The position numbers were made by a program, and so were the translations under genes. Shown here one piece after another: positions 17,196-26,378 of a DNA stretch of 41,428 bases. Each line of letters opens with the position of its first letter. Position 1 is the stretch's first letter. A model generated the notes under the pieces. The model made no database searches. It was not told the DNA's origin and worked only from the letters and a program-made list of their open reading frames with translations. The stretch is taken from positions 1 to 41,428 of the forward strand of contig CAIYVA010000029.1 of NCBI GenBank assembly GCA_903929455.1, read 5' to 3'. The DNA comes from an uncultured Pseudomonadota bacterium (lineage in GTDB: Bacteria; Pseudomonadota; Gammaproteobacteria; Steroidobacterales; Steroidobacteraceae).

Positions 17196-17489
17196 AGGCG
17201 CAGTTTGACTGGGTTAGCGGTATACCGCAATTCCCATCGGCGCTGATTGGGTAGACAATTGACCCGTCCGTCACCGTTGGCAGGCTGGGGCGCCTCAGTG
17301 GGCTGCATTTTGTTCGTGCAATGACCCGCAGTCCATACCCTGTGGCGGTGTGCTTTGTGCGTGTCGTGCGTATCCAGAGTGCGTCGTGAAACAGCGTTAT
17401 GAGGCCGCTGGCCTGCTCGTTCAGTTGCCGACGACGTCGGTCACTGCATGGCGTATTTTTAACAGCGGTCACACCGCTTTGGGGGCGAT
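17196..17489. promoter_or_regulatory. divergent promoter region sdaA / DUF4404 with a 12-bp palindrome
   Basis: A 294-bp gap without a credible gene. GCGGTATACCGC at 17217-17228 is a perfect palindrome next to the sdaA start and could be an operator. No clear consensus promoter boxes could be assigned by eye. Confidence 0.4.
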
Positions 17490-17735
17490 ATGTCTGAACA
17501 GTCACTGTCCGTTTTGTTGACCAAATTACATGCGGCACTGGCCGACAGGCCAACGATGAGTTCGGATGAGCGGCGATTAATTGATGTGGTGATCGCCGAT
17601 CTCCAGAAAGTAGATCGTGCCGTTGATACGCGACAGGGTCTGAGTGAGCTGGTCGTCCACTTTGGCGTGAATCATCCCACCGTGGCCGGTGTGCTGCGCG
17701 AAGTGATGTCTTTGCTTTCGCACGCGGGTGTCTGA
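17490..17735 (+). CDS. DUF4404-family small protein
   Basis: An 81-residue, mostly helical soluble protein resembling the DUF4404 family: an N-terminal SEQSLSVLLTKLHAAL helix, an acidic middle with DERRLIDVVIADL, and a C-terminal FGVNHPTVAGVLREVMSLLS motif. The function is unknown. The GTG of the next gene follows two bases after its stop, so it heads a three-gene operon with an acetyltransferase and a deacetylase. Confidence 0.75.
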   Translation: MSEQSLSVLLTKLHAALADRPTMSSDERRLIDVVIADLQKVDRAVDTRQGLSELVVHFGVNHPTVAGVLREVMSLLSHAGV

Positions 17736-17737
17736 GC

Positions 17738-18229
17738 GTGCCCGAGGCTTTGTCTTTAAGGCTCGCTACATCGGCTGACTTGCCCTTTGTGATGGCGACC
17801 GAGCGTTTGCCTGGCTATGAACATTTGACGGCGCAATGGTCCTTAGAGGAGCACCAGTGGGCACTGGCGCAAGCGCACACCCGTTATTTGCTTGCGCTCA
17901 GTCCCTCACGGGGTGAGGTCGGATTCGTGATTTTGCAGCCCGTGGCGGATCAGCATGAGGGTACTAAGCTTAAGCGAATGTGTGTCAGTACCCCTGGGCA
18001 GGGCGTAGGGGGTCAGTTTTTGAGTGCAGTGATTCACTGGGTATTTGATCGCTTGCCAACCGACCGGCTATGGCTAGATGTATTTAGTCACAATGAACGT
18101 GCGCGACGTGCCTATCGCCGCGCGGGTTTTTCTGAAGATGGGACATTGCGAGCGGCTTATCGGTGCTCGGACGGATCCATAGCGGATCGCATACTCATGT
18201 CCGTACTGCGTTCCGAGAGGTGCGTATGA
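17738..18229 (+). CDS. GNAT-family N-acetyltransferase
   Basis: A 163-residue acetyl-CoA-dependent acetyltransferase starting at GTG 17738, two bases after the DUF4404 stop. The GNAT fold is visible: LKRMCVSTPGQGVGGQFL is motif A (acetyl-CoA pyrophosphate loop) and WLDVFSHNERARRAYRRAGF is motif B. The acceptor is unknown. Its stop overlaps the start of the deacetylase gene (ATGA). Confidence 0.85.
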   Translation: MPEALSLRLATSADLPFVMATERLPGYEHLTAQWSLEEHQWALAQAHTRYLLALSPSRGEVGFVILQPVADQHEGTKLKRMCVSTPGQGVGGQFLSAVIHWVFDRLPTDRLWLDVFSHNERARRAYRRAGFSEDGTLRAAYRCSDGSIADRILMSVLRSERCV

Positions 18230-18933
18230 AATGGGTCATGGCCGTGTGCTTACTCAGTATGACTTATTTAGGTGGGCGTACGCTTGCCGCATCGCGTCTT
18301 GCGCCGGATGAATGGCCATCCACCGTTGTCACTCAGGTAGCCAGTTCGCACAAAGTGGTTGCTCTCACCTTTGATGCGTGTGAAGCCGGTACACGCATGC
18401 CCTTAGATCAGTCGATCATCGATGTTTTACTGGCGCGGCGCATCCCATTTACCGTATTTATGGGCGGACGATTTGCGCGTGATAACAGTGCAGAAGTACG
18501 CGCACTGGCCGCGTTACCCTTTGTCTCTATTCAAAATCACAGCTGGAGTCATCCGAAGGATATGCGCGCCCTCACTGATGAGCAGGTGCGCGTAGAGGTC
18601 ACTCGGGCTCAGCAGATGTTGACGCAAGTCACGGGGTACACACCTACTTTGTTTCGATTTCCCGGCGGCCACGCAGATCAACGAACGGTTGATCTGGTGC
18701 GAGACATGGGTCTGCAGGTGGTGCACTGGCGTTGGCCTGAGGGTGATCCGGATCCTCGCATGGATGCCGATGCGATGGTGGCACGAACGCTTGGGCGGAC
18801 GCGATCGGGCGATATTTTGGTATTTCACATCAACAGTCGCGGTTGGCACACCGCAGAGGCGCTGCCCCAGATTATTGATGGCCTCAGTGCGCGTGGGTTT
18901 CAGTGGGTGTTGTTGGATCAAGCGTTGCGATAG
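18226..18933 (+). CDS. exported polysaccharide deacetylase (NodB-like)
   Basis: A 235-residue carbohydrate esterase family 4-type enzyme with a Sec signal (1-22). Motif 1 is TFDACE (48-53, a known variant of TFDDG), motif 2 is NHSWSHP with His105 and His109 for metal binding, and motif 3 is RFPGGH. Such enzymes remove acetyl groups from cell-envelope polysaccharides or peptidoglycan. I start at the ATG overlapping the GNAT stop rather than at 18163, because only the shorter form begins with the signal peptide. Confidence 0.85.
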   Translation: MKWVMAVCLLSMTYLGGRTLAASRLAPDEWPSTVVTQVASSHKVVALTFDACEAGTRMPLDQSIIDVLLARRIPFTVFMGGRFARDNSAEVRALAALPFVSIQNHSWSHPKDMRALTDEQVRVEVTRAQQMLTQVTGYTPTLFRFPGGHADQRTVDLVRDMGLQVVHWRWPEGDPDPRMDADAMVARTLGRTRSGDILVFHINSRGWHTAEALPQIIDGLSARGFQWVLLDQALR

Positions 18934-18972
18934 CCAAGATGCGCATACGAAAGCCCGATGAGGGGAGGATGC

Positions 18973-21048
18973 CTACGGCGCATCGTGCCCCGCCAACGGG
19001 CGACCCGTGGCGGTCGCGCGTACGATCGCTTCGGCTAGATAGTCAGGTGCCGCGGCCGTTTGGGCGCGACGCTCCGATTGTGACAGGGTGACATGAGGAT
19101 CGCTGGCGCCTGCGCGTAACGCGGCATCGAGGGCTAAGGCATGCGCAATGTCGCGTGCGTATGCGATGGCCTGATCAGCGTCATTGAAATCTCGACTGCC
19201 TTTGGGGTCATGTACCCGAAAAAGTTTAAAAGTCGGTTGATTAATGACGATATCGACGTTTTGTGAGACCACGCCTGCGACGGCGCCGACGGCGTTACAG
19301 ACGGCGGCATGTTCAGGGATGGACAGTGGGGTCGCGAGCCGTTTGGCTACGAGATCGTAGTAAGCGCCCACCGGTGCGCCGATGGCCACCAAGGGACAGG
19401 CCAGTTCAATGCGCGCATTCAATAAAGACGAAAACGGCTTACCGGCAACGACATCGTGCATCAGTTGATCGCCTAGCGTCCCGAAGCGACCATTCTTGGC
19501 CTCAATCGCGGGGTCCTGTGCGAGTGCGGTGTCGAGAATAATGCGTCCAGAGGCTTGTACGACATGCTCATAGACGCGCTCGCACAGCGCCTCTACCGTG
19601 ACCGCCGTACGCGCGGCGCGCGTATTGCGTTCTTCAACGGTGAGAATCTGCGCGCCGAGGCGAGCCGCTTCCGCATCCCATCCAGACTGACGACCTAAGA
19701 TGTGCATCGCGTCACTCGGTGTAAATGCGGCGATCGTGGCAAGGCCCGCGTCCGCTAAGCGCTGCAGGGCATGCAACCCGGCAACGCTGTTGACGAGCGT
19801 CGAGGCTTTTACGGGGTGCGTCTTAAGTGCATCCCAAACGCGACGATCTAGCCCTTCGATGTGGGTGGGTGCTTCTCGGCCTGGATTTCTGAAAGCGAAG
19901 TGCGCGGGGAAATCAGGCAGAGTCTCTTGCTGCGCGAGTAATCGCAGTTCTGCCAAAACCGTCGGTACTTGGTGGGCAAGTAAGCTGAGTGGCATGGCTT
20001 TGCGTGGCCCCACCAGTAAGCGGCTGTCACGCGAGAAGCTGACTTCGCTGTCGCCTCCTAGGCCAGTCGTTCGTACATCGACCGCCTCTACCATGGTGCG
20101 CCATCCGCCAATCAATGCGCCATCCGGACTGATCACCGGTCGGCCGCCACGGACCACGGCCACATCGGTGGTGGTGCCGCCCATATCCGACACCACAAAA
20201 TCTTTAAGGCCGGTCAAAAACCCGGCGCCGACCACGCTGGCGGCAGGGCCTGACAGAACCGTTTCGACTGGGTATTCAAGGGCTAGGCTCGCTTTCATCA
20301 GAGAGCCATCTCCCTTGACGATCATCAGGGGTGCGGCGACGGCTTCGGCCGCTAAGACCTCTGTGAGGGCCTCTACTAAGTGGCGGATTTGTGGTGTGAG
20401 ACGTGCATTCAGTGCAGCGGTCAGTGCGCGTCGTGGCGCGTCGAGCTTGGAGCTCAGTTCATGGGCGCAGGTCACTGATTTATTGCACAGGGTACGCACA
20501 CGTTCACGCGCCCGTAACTCGTGACTGGGGTTGCGTACCGAGAAGTGACTGGCGATGGCAAAGGCTTCTACTTTGGCACCATATTGTCTAACCGCTTCAT
20601 CAATGGCCGCCTCATCCAGTGGATGAGATTGATCGCCGGTGGCGTCATGGCCGCCGGTGATTCGAACGATCATGCCACCCCGTTCCTTGGCAAGCCCTGA
20701 ACGCTCAACCATGGCGTCATCAAATCCGATCAGCAGGGTGCAGATGGGACTAAAACGATTTTCAACGACGGCATTCGTGGCGAGTGTCGTCGATACGGAG
20801 ACCAGACTGACGTCTTCGCGTTTGGCGCCCTGCGGCAATGCGGCCAACACATTACGGATGGCGCCACCGATACCGATGGCGAGATTCCAGTGGGTCGTTA
20901 ATGCTTTGGCAGTAGCGACGACTTGTTGCTTGGCATCCAACAAGACTGCGTCTGTAAACGTACCGCCGGTGTCTAGGCCAAGCCACAAGTCATGTGATGT
21001 TGGGCTGTGTGACGAGGGCGTTTTGGGCGTCACAGGGTCATGCGTCAT
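18973..21048 (-). CDS. hydantoinase/oxoprolinase family protein (HyuA-like)
   Basis: A 691-residue ATP-dependent amidohydrolase-family protein. The N-terminal phosphate-binding LGLDTGGTFTDAVL, SVSTTLATNAVVE, SGPAASVVGAG and VVSDMGGTTTDVAVV segments are typical of the HyuA / 5-oxoprolinase A half (actin-like ATPase fold). No HyuB-type gene lies next to it, so the partner is missing locally and the substrate is uncertain. The ATG at 21048 precedes a polar 20-residue lead; the frame extends to 21159, but that part looks non-coding. Confidence 0.85.
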   Translation of the reverse strand: MTHDPVTPKTPSSHSPTSHDLWLGLDTGGTFTDAVLLDAKQQVVATAKALTTHWNLAIGIGGAIRNVLAALPQGAKREDVSLVSVSTTLATNAVVENRFSPICTLLIGFDDAMVERSGLAKERGGMIVRITGGHDATGDQSHPLDEAAIDEAVRQYGAKVEAFAIASHFSVRNPSHELRARERVRTLCNKSVTCAHELSSKLDAPRRALTAALNARLTPQIRHLVEALTEVLAAEAVAAPLMIVKGDGSLMKASLALEYPVETVLSGPAASVVGAGFLTGLKDFVVSDMGGTTTDVAVVRGGRPVISPDGALIGGWRTMVEAVDVRTTGLGGDSEVSFSRDSRLLVGPRKAMPLSLLAHQVPTVLAELRLLAQQETLPDFPAHFAFRNPGREAPTHIEGLDRRVWDALKTHPVKASTLVNSVAGLHALQRLADAGLATIAAFTPSDAMHILGRQSGWDAEAARLGAQILTVEERNTRAARTAVTVEALCERVYEHVVQASGRIILDTALAQDPAIEAKNGRFGTLGDQLMHDVVAGKPFSSLLNARIELACPLVAIGAPVGAYYDLVAKRLATPLSIPEHAAVCNAVGAVAGVVSQNVDIVINQPTFKLFRVHDPKGSRDFNDADQAIAYARDIAHALALDAALRAGASDPHVTLSQSERRAQTAAAPDYLAEAIVRATATGRPLAGHDAP

Positions 21049-21301
21049 GAGAAGGTCCAAACGGTCGGCAGTAGGGTAGAGAGACGTGCGAACAACTGAC
21101 TCAAGCTGCGTCTCTGCAGGCAGTTGAAGCCGCGGTGAGCACGGTCGAGATGCTAGCACGCACGTGGCAAAGGGGCTGAGTAAATTATTTGAATCAATAG
21201 GTTAGAGTAAATAACCGCACTGGATTGGCAGGTGCGCCAGCGGTCAATAGTCGAGCACCGAGGTGTGTTGCCCTAGACAGACCGGCTTAGGCGCCCGACG
21301 T

Positions 21302-22240
21302 TTATGGCCCTCTTTGGAATAGCAGGCGGCCATTGACGATGAGGATGCCGATCAGCACGAGGATAGCGCCCGTACCGAAGCGCGACTCTATGGTGTCGCC
21401 TAGCAGTGCATGGCCAAACATCACGCCGAACAATGGAGTCAGCAGTGACAGCAGCATCAGGCGCGAGGTCAGATAGTGGCGTAGCAGACGAAACCAAACG
21501 AGATAGCTAATGATTGATATCACCACCGTTTGAAACAACACGGCGGTGATGGCCATGGTCGACCAAGTGACGTGCACCTGATCAGTGGCATAGGCAAAGC
21601 AACCGAGTGTTACGGCGGCAATTAATACTTGATAGAGCACCACCTTGGCAGTGGATGCGTGGCTAATGCGACCGCGGCGTAATACAACATTGCTGGCGCC
21701 CCAGGCTGCGCCACCGAGCAGTGCGAACAGATCGCCCGTTAACACGTCGATGACTGGTCGGCTGCTGTATGACATGAAGGCGACCGCAATGCCTAGAAAA
21801 GCGAGGACTACGCCACACCACTGTGCGCGACTGAGACGCTCTTCCGGTAAAAACTGCATGCCCAGCGCCGTGAAGATCGGTGCTGAATACAGAAAGACCA
21901 CCGTATGGGCGGCTGTGGTGAGGGTGAGGGCCTGACCAACCAGAATGAATTCGCATGAGAATAGCAGCCCGAGTAGGGCGCCGCTTCTCAATGCCCCATC
22001 GTCGAACAGCGTGGCGCCTTCTTGTCGCAAGACCACCAGCGCAAAAAAGACCGATGCCCCCGCAAAGCGGATGGCGAGTTGCAAGGTGGGAGCGATGTCG
22101 GAGGACACCGATTTCATGGCGACTTGTTGGAAGCCCCACACGATGCACAGTCCAAGCACCAAACAGGTGGCCGCCAGATCTAGGGGGCGGCGCGTGAGTG
22201 GCGCATTGATGGGTTTAGGTGTGGGTGGATTCTCTGCCAT
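21302..22240 (-). CDS. EamA/DMT-family transporter
   Basis: A 312-residue ten-helix transporter of the drug/metabolite superfamily: LGLCIVWGFQQVAMKSV in helix 1, HTVVFLYSAPIFTALG in the first repeat and LLSLLTPLFGVMFGHALLGD in the second. It is probably an exporter of a small metabolite. It is distinct from the other EamA gene at 11313. A 184-bp gap without a gene separates its start from the RiPP operon end. Confidence 0.88.
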   Translation of the reverse strand: MAENPPTPKPINAPLTRRPLDLAATCLVLGLCIVWGFQQVAMKSVSSDIAPTLQLAIRFAGASVFFALVVLRQEGATLFDDGALRSGALLGLLFSCEFILVGQALTLTTAAHTVVFLYSAPIFTALGMQFLPEERLSRAQWCGVVLAFLGIAVAFMSYSSRPVIDVLTGDLFALLGGAAWGASNVVLRRGRISHASTAKVVLYQVLIAAVTLGCFAYATDQVHVTWSTMAITAVLFQTVVISIISYLVWFRLLRHYLTSRLMLLSLLTPLFGVMFGHALLGDTIESRFGTGAILVLIGILIVNGRLLFQRGP

Positions 22241-22424
22241 GGGTATCTTCGGCGTGTGTGGCCGTGATTATGGCCCACTGGCCACCGGCACGCCATCCTG
22301 GCGTAGATGATCGACAGGTCTGCCTAATCAAGGGCTGGCCCGTCGCTCGGGAGGCGATCTTGGGTGCGTGCGTGCTCATGATGCAACGCGCTATACCGTC
22401 ACTCACGCACCCGTCATCAGGCGC

Positions 22425-23699
22425 TTAGTGGTGATGGTGATGCGGTTTGTGATTGCCGTGAATCCAGTGCTGTACTTGCGAGAGTCGCGTGGTCTCGGCT
22501 TGGGAGTCGGGGCTGCTTTGCACGTTCAGCATATTCGGTAGGCGGCTGGAGAGCAGTGACCACCACTTGCGTGGATAGTCGAGGTAAATAAACGGCGAGT
22601 CTGCTTTCTTGCCATAAAGAGCAGAAATCGACACGCGGCTCGGGAATATTTTTTGCGCGATAAAGCGCAGGCGTTCGCTTAGTGAGGCTTTGTCTGTCAG
22701 CATCTGCGTGAGTCGTGTGTCTCCTCGGGATTCATAGTCTCGAAGCATCAGTAGTGATGCAGCCTCGACAATGGCCGGTAGTGACGGGTCGTTAAGAGGT
22801 GCTACCTCATGCCACTGAATGGGTTGGGGTCCCCAATAGCGTTCGGTCATCTTGAAAGCGAGCACGCAGCTTTTGAGCCAGTCACCTGCGGCCGCACTTT
22901 TCCAAAACCCGGGCCAATCAATGGGTTCGCTCTGCAGTAGCCAGGCAATGTCACTTAAGATCAATGGCCCGTTGTCAAATTGGTGATGATCAACCGCGTG
23001 CACAATTAAGTGTAAAAGTAAGTCCGTGGGTGACAGAAATCGCAGCGTCTCCGTACCCATGGTTCTCGTAATGCTGCGCTCCCATAGGAGTGTTTCTTCT
23101 AATGCATCGGGTTGGTCAAGCACGATCATATTCGGATTTAGCAGCTGTGCATGAATTTCCACGTTGGCGCGCTCTGAGGCGGAACGTAGCGGAGGTAGGT
23201 GCTGCGACAGTTTCATAAAAGACAGCGGGTCACCCGGATATTCCGCTACCCGTTTTAAGCCGCCATCGAGGGCGGCCTGATAAGCGTCTAACACCCGACT
23301 TTTATGAATGAGGAGATCGAGATCTCTTAGGGGTCTCAAGGCGGCCTTGGGGTAGCTGTGATACGCCAAAAAGGATCCCTTGAGTGCCAGGTAAGGAATG
23401 CCCGCCTGTTCTAGAATCCGATGCACTAAGGTGAGTTCACGTTGTAATTCTAAGGCGCGCAGGGTCGATTGTTTATAGCTGGCTTCAAGATAAGCTTTGA
23501 AATCAGGGGGGATGGCGAGATCTGCGTGGTGGTGCTGCAGTTGCCAATGCAGCAGTGGTGCAAGGCGATGCGATTTAACGGTGGCTTTGATGGCCACCCA
23601 GTCGCTCGCATCCAATTCGGCGACGGCTGCTGTGTCGACTACTCGAATCGATGAGAGCATGTCGAGTAGTAGGGTGTGGCGAAGCGCAGCTGATCTCAT
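22425..23699 (-). CDS. nucleotidyltransferase-fold protein of a RiPP locus
   Basis: A 424-residue member of the large nucleotidyltransferase family found beside lasso peptide genes. The signature LALKGSFLAYHSYP lies at 104-117, followed by RPLRDLDLLI with the metal-binding DxD at 126-128. In the pseudomycoidin system a related protein is linked to sugar addition on a phosphorylated lasso peptide; a similar tailoring role is inferred here. The start overlaps the ABC gene stop (ATGA). The C-terminus carries five consecutive histidines (NHKPHHHHH), a natural metal-binding-looking tail. It is the last gene of the four-gene operon. Confidence 0.8.
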   Translation of the reverse strand: MRSAALRHTLLLDMLSSIRVVDTAAVAELDASDWVAIKATVKSHRLAPLLHWQLQHHHADLAIPPDFKAYLEASYKQSTLRALELQRELTLVHRILEQAGIPYLALKGSFLAYHSYPKAALRPLRDLDLLIHKSRVLDAYQAALDGGLKRVAEYPGDPLSFMKLSQHLPPLRSASERANVEIHAQLLNPNMIVLDQPDALEETLLWERSITRTMGTETLRFLSPTDLLLHLIVHAVDHHQFDNGPLILSDIAWLLQSEPIDWPGFWKSAAAGDWLKSCVLAFKMTERYWGPQPIQWHEVAPLNDPSLPAIVEAASLLMLRDYESRGDTRLTQMLTDKASLSERLRFIAQKIFPSRVSISALYGKKADSPFIYLDYPRKWWSLLSSRLPNMLNVQSSPDSQAETTRLSQVQHWIHGNHKPHHHHH

Positions 23700-25441
23700 G
23701 GGATGCGACCTTGCTGTGCCTTAACGTCATCCCAGCTGCCTTGGGCGATGATGCGACCGCCATCTAATATAACGACCTGGTCCGCATGCTCTAAGGTAGG
23801 GAGTCGATGGCCAATGATGACCACCGTTAAATCGCCGTGTAGATGCTCGATGGCCTCACGAATCCTAGCCTCGTTATCTACATCGAGTGCGCTGGTCGCC
23901 TCATCCAAGATGAGTAGCGCTGGTTTTTTGAGCAGTGCACGAGCTAAGGCCAGGCGCTGCCGTTCGCCGCCCGATAAGAGCACGCCCGCATCACCCACCA
24001 CCGTATCTAGGCCAAGTGGCATTTTAAATACAAACGTAGCGGCCGCGCGGGTAAGAACGGCATTGAGCGCTTCATCGCTCGCATCCGGTTGGCCCCAGAG
24101 TAAGTTATTACGGATAGTGTCGTTAAACAGGAACACCTCTTGCGGTACGTAGGCGACCGAGTGACGCCAGCGTTGACGTAAGGCGCCGACCAAAATATCA
24201 CCATCGATTAGCACATGACCGCTGTCGGGCGTGATCAGGCCCATCAACAGATCTGCCAAGGTGCTCTTGCCGGCACCTGAGGCGCCCATGATGGCGGTCG
24301 TGGTGTGCACTGGAAAGGTGAGTGAGATATCCCCAAGCGCAGGCAGGCCGCGTTCTGGATAACGGACGGCGACGTGTGCTAGGCGAATGTCTGTTTGGAT
24401 GGTCAGTGGCGCAGTCGCTGCTGGCATGCTCGGTTCTGCATTCTGGGTAGCTTCGTCTAGTAAACGATAGGTATCCCACGCAGCCGGCAGCGCTTGCAGC
24501 CACTGTTGATAGAGTTGCTGCAGTTCCGTAAATAAGGGAATCAGACGACTGAAAACAAACACCAGCGTCAGCAGAGTCGGCGTTGCGAGATGCCACAGCG
24601 TGAGCCCAAGAAATAAGTAGACGGCAAGAAGGGCTGTGCCACCGACTTGCAGAAAGCCACGCGCGGCACTCGCACTTCGGCTGAATTCGGTTTGTTGTTT
24701 TTGTAGCGTATAGACCGTTCGTGAGAAGTCACTCACCAAACGGTTTTCCGCACCCAGTATTTTTGCTAACTTCGCACCTGCAAGGCTTTCATGCGTCTTG
24801 GCGTGTAACTCTCGGCTTGCTTTGCTAAGACTTTCGCCTAAGCCAAATGACTTATGCCGTTGCTTTGCGACCAAGACTAGGCCTGCAGCACCGCTTGCGA
24901 GCGCTAGGCTCGTCATATAAAAAGACAGTGAAAATGCAACCAACAGATACGCGACGATCGTGGCGAGCTTGCTGATAAAAGAAACGCCCAAACTGAGACC
25001 ATTGCCAACACGAGTGACGTTAGTCAAAATTAGATTGGAGTGATCCGATTGACGTCGTGCAGAAAGCCACCGCCATTCAGAGAACATGAGTGCCGTAAAG
25101 CATCGAGTGCGTAGTCGATCGATCAGTGCAAGCTGCGTGTTGGTCGCAGCTTTGTCACGTATGAACACCAAGATGCTGCGTAAGCCGATGATCACTACGA
25201 ATAAGCTGAGTAGGCTGCCGGTGGCAATCGGGATGTGTAGATAGCCGAGCGTTTCCCTGATCAGGTGCAAGGTGTCTCCGTTTGACTGACCGGCGCCTTG
25301 CAGCAGACTTAATAATGGCACGAGAAGCAGTATGCTGATGCCATCAGACAGGCCAGATGAGATCATGAGCACAAGCAGGCCTGCGATCTTTATAGGCGGC
25401 ACGTCGACCAGCAAGCGACGGATGGCAGACAGTGAGTTCAA
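23696..25441 (-). CDS. ABC exporter with fused membrane and ATPase domains (RiPP export)
   Basis: A 581-residue type I half-transporter that should work as a homodimer to export the mature peptide. About six membrane helices lie in 15-310. The ATPase domain has Walker A GASGAGKST (386-394), a YVPQEVFLFNDT Q-loop, signature LSGGERQ (489-495), Walker B LLILDEATSALD (509-520) and a GHRL switch histidine. There is no C39 peptidase domain, fitting leader removal by the separate B2 protein. It overlaps its neighbours on both sides by 4 bases (ATGA), so the operon is translationally coupled. Confidence 0.9.
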   Translation of the reverse strand: MNSLSAIRRLLVDVPPIKIAGLLVLMISSGLSDGISILLLVPLLSLLQGAGQSNGDTLHLIRETLGYLHIPIATGSLLSLFVVIIGLRSILVFIRDKAATNTQLALIDRLRTRCFTALMFSEWRWLSARRQSDHSNLILTNVTRVGNGLSLGVSFISKLATIVAYLLVAFSLSFYMTSLALASGAAGLVLVAKQRHKSFGLGESLSKASRELHAKTHESLAGAKLAKILGAENRLVSDFSRTVYTLQKQQTEFSRSASAARGFLQVGGTALLAVYLFLGLTLWHLATPTLLTLVFVFSRLIPLFTELQQLYQQWLQALPAAWDTYRLLDEATQNAEPSMPAATAPLTIQTDIRLAHVAVRYPERGLPALGDISLTFPVHTTTAIMGASGAGKSTLADLLMGLITPDSGHVLIDGDILVGALRQRWRHSVAYVPQEVFLFNDTIRNNLLWGQPDASDEALNAVLTRAAATFVFKMPLGLDTVVGDAGVLLSGGERQRLALARALLKKPALLILDEATSALDVDNEARIREAIEHLHGDLTVVIIGHRLPTLEHADQVVILDGGRIIAQGSWDDVKAQQGRIP

Positions 25442-25971
25442 GTGGTTTCAGCCTTTTCAGTATTAGGCCCGGAAAAGCAACCGACGACTGTGAACTGCTC
25501 AAAGCCATCGCCGCCCGTGACACGAATGCGTCCAGAGGCAACCCATGCGTGTGCTTGCATGTGCGGTGAGGTGGCGTCTCTCATCAGTCCAAAGTAGATG
25601 GCATAGGGGATTGAGTAGACGCCCAATAGGAGTCGCGCAGTGATTGCTTGCGGAAAGCAGTTGGAATTCCACGGTGTGTAGCGTGCGATGGTCTTGACCG
25701 TTCTGCCAATGAGTTTGGCGCGATCCTCTTGAGCGGGGGTAAGTACAGGGACCCAAGGCGTGGCCCCTGCCCAGGTGCCTAGATGGGCTGCTAGGCGACG
25801 AAACGAAAAGGTAAATATCAAGGCTTTACTGATGCCGAGTAAAAACCATGCTGGTACAAACCACAGCTTGGTGAATAAGGGCTGCTGCCAGAAAGTCAGC
25901 GCCTTGCGTCGAAACGTGGATGCCAGTGAAGCGGGAGGTGCCAACGGGTACCCCTCGATATCCTTAACCAA
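25438..25971 (-). CDS. lasso-type B2 leader peptidase (transglutaminase-like)
   Basis: A 177-residue protease of the lasso peptide B2 family, which cuts the leader from the precursor. The conserved catalytic pieces are present: Cys105 in WNSNCFPQAITA, then LLLGVYSIPYAIYFGL and His141 in MQAHAWVASG. It carries an N-terminal hydrophobic part (38-56) and a Trp/Pro-rich stretch before the catalytic domain. It overlaps the PqqD-like gene upstream by 8 bases, as is common for split B1/B2. In lasso loci B2 is followed or preceded by the cyclase C; here the next gene is the exporter and no cyclase is present. Confidence 0.88.
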   Translation of the reverse strand: MVKDIEGYPLAPPASLASTFRRKALTFWQQPLFTKLWFVPAWFLLGISKALIFTFSFRRLAAHLGTWAGATPWVPVLTPAQEDRAKLIGRTVKTIARYTPWNSNCFPQAITARLLLGVYSIPYAIYFGLMRDATSPHMQAHAWVASGRIRVTGGDGFEQFTVVGCFSGPNTEKAETT

Positions 25972-26260
25972 CCACCAGTAAGCCGTTTTTTAGCATGACG
26001 TGCAGAAAGCCCATCACGTCTTGCTCACATTGCTCTTGCGTCACCGCGTATTCTTTTCGGATCTCAGCACACATCGTCTGGGCAGTCGTGACTGTCGCCA
26101 ATAACTCCCACACGCGCGGGCCAATGCCGCTGATGCCGTAATAAGATCCCTTTTCGATACTCATCATGACCAGTTCGCCATCCATCTCTGTACCAATCAG
26201 ATCTGGGTTGCGAGTCAAGCGAGTGGTCAGAGTGAGGTCAGTCGGTGGGTTAATGTTCAT
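25964..26260 (-). CDS. PqqD-like RiPP recognition element (B1)
   Basis: A 98-residue PqqD-family protein that should bind the precursor leader and deliver it to B2. Family features are LTRNPDLIGTEMDGELVMMSIEKGSYYGISGIGPRVWELL, here read in two halves (strands, then helix), and a C-terminal helical pair ending HVMLKNGLLVV. I chose ATG 26260; a TTG at 26287 would add nine residues. It is the first gene of the operon B1-B2-exporter-nucleotidyltransferase and is divergent from the kinase, with a dyad between them. Confidence 0.88.
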   Translation of the reverse strand: MNINPPTDLTLTTRLTRNPDLIGTEMDGELVMMSIEKGSYYGISGIGPRVWELLATVTTAQTMCAEIRKEYAVTQEQCEQDVMGFLHVMLKNGLLVVG

Positions 26261-26298
26261 AGTGTGAAACGGTGCGGCTTGGGCCAAGGGTGATTCTG

Positions 26299-26314
26299 CT
26301 TTAATTCATTAAAG
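26299..26314. promoter_or_regulatory. dyad CTTTAAT-TC-ATTAAAG between the divergent RiPP genes
   Basis: Seven-base perfect inverted arms with a 2-base spacer, in the 118-bp gap between the B1 ATG (26260) and the kinase ATG (26379). Position suggests an operator controlling both directions. The regulator is unknown, as no transcription factor gene is in the window. Confidence 0.4.
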
Positions 26315-26378
26315 ACTTATCTCAAGATTGTGCCCGAGGATCGGGTTGCATCGAATTTTAAAACTGCTGGATGTGACC

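Noticed and set aside
22241-22424. A missing lasso cyclase or precursor hidden in the gap downstream of the RiPP operon
   Set aside because: The gap is 184 bp; it is far too short for a cyclase, and no short ORF with a leader motif is present.
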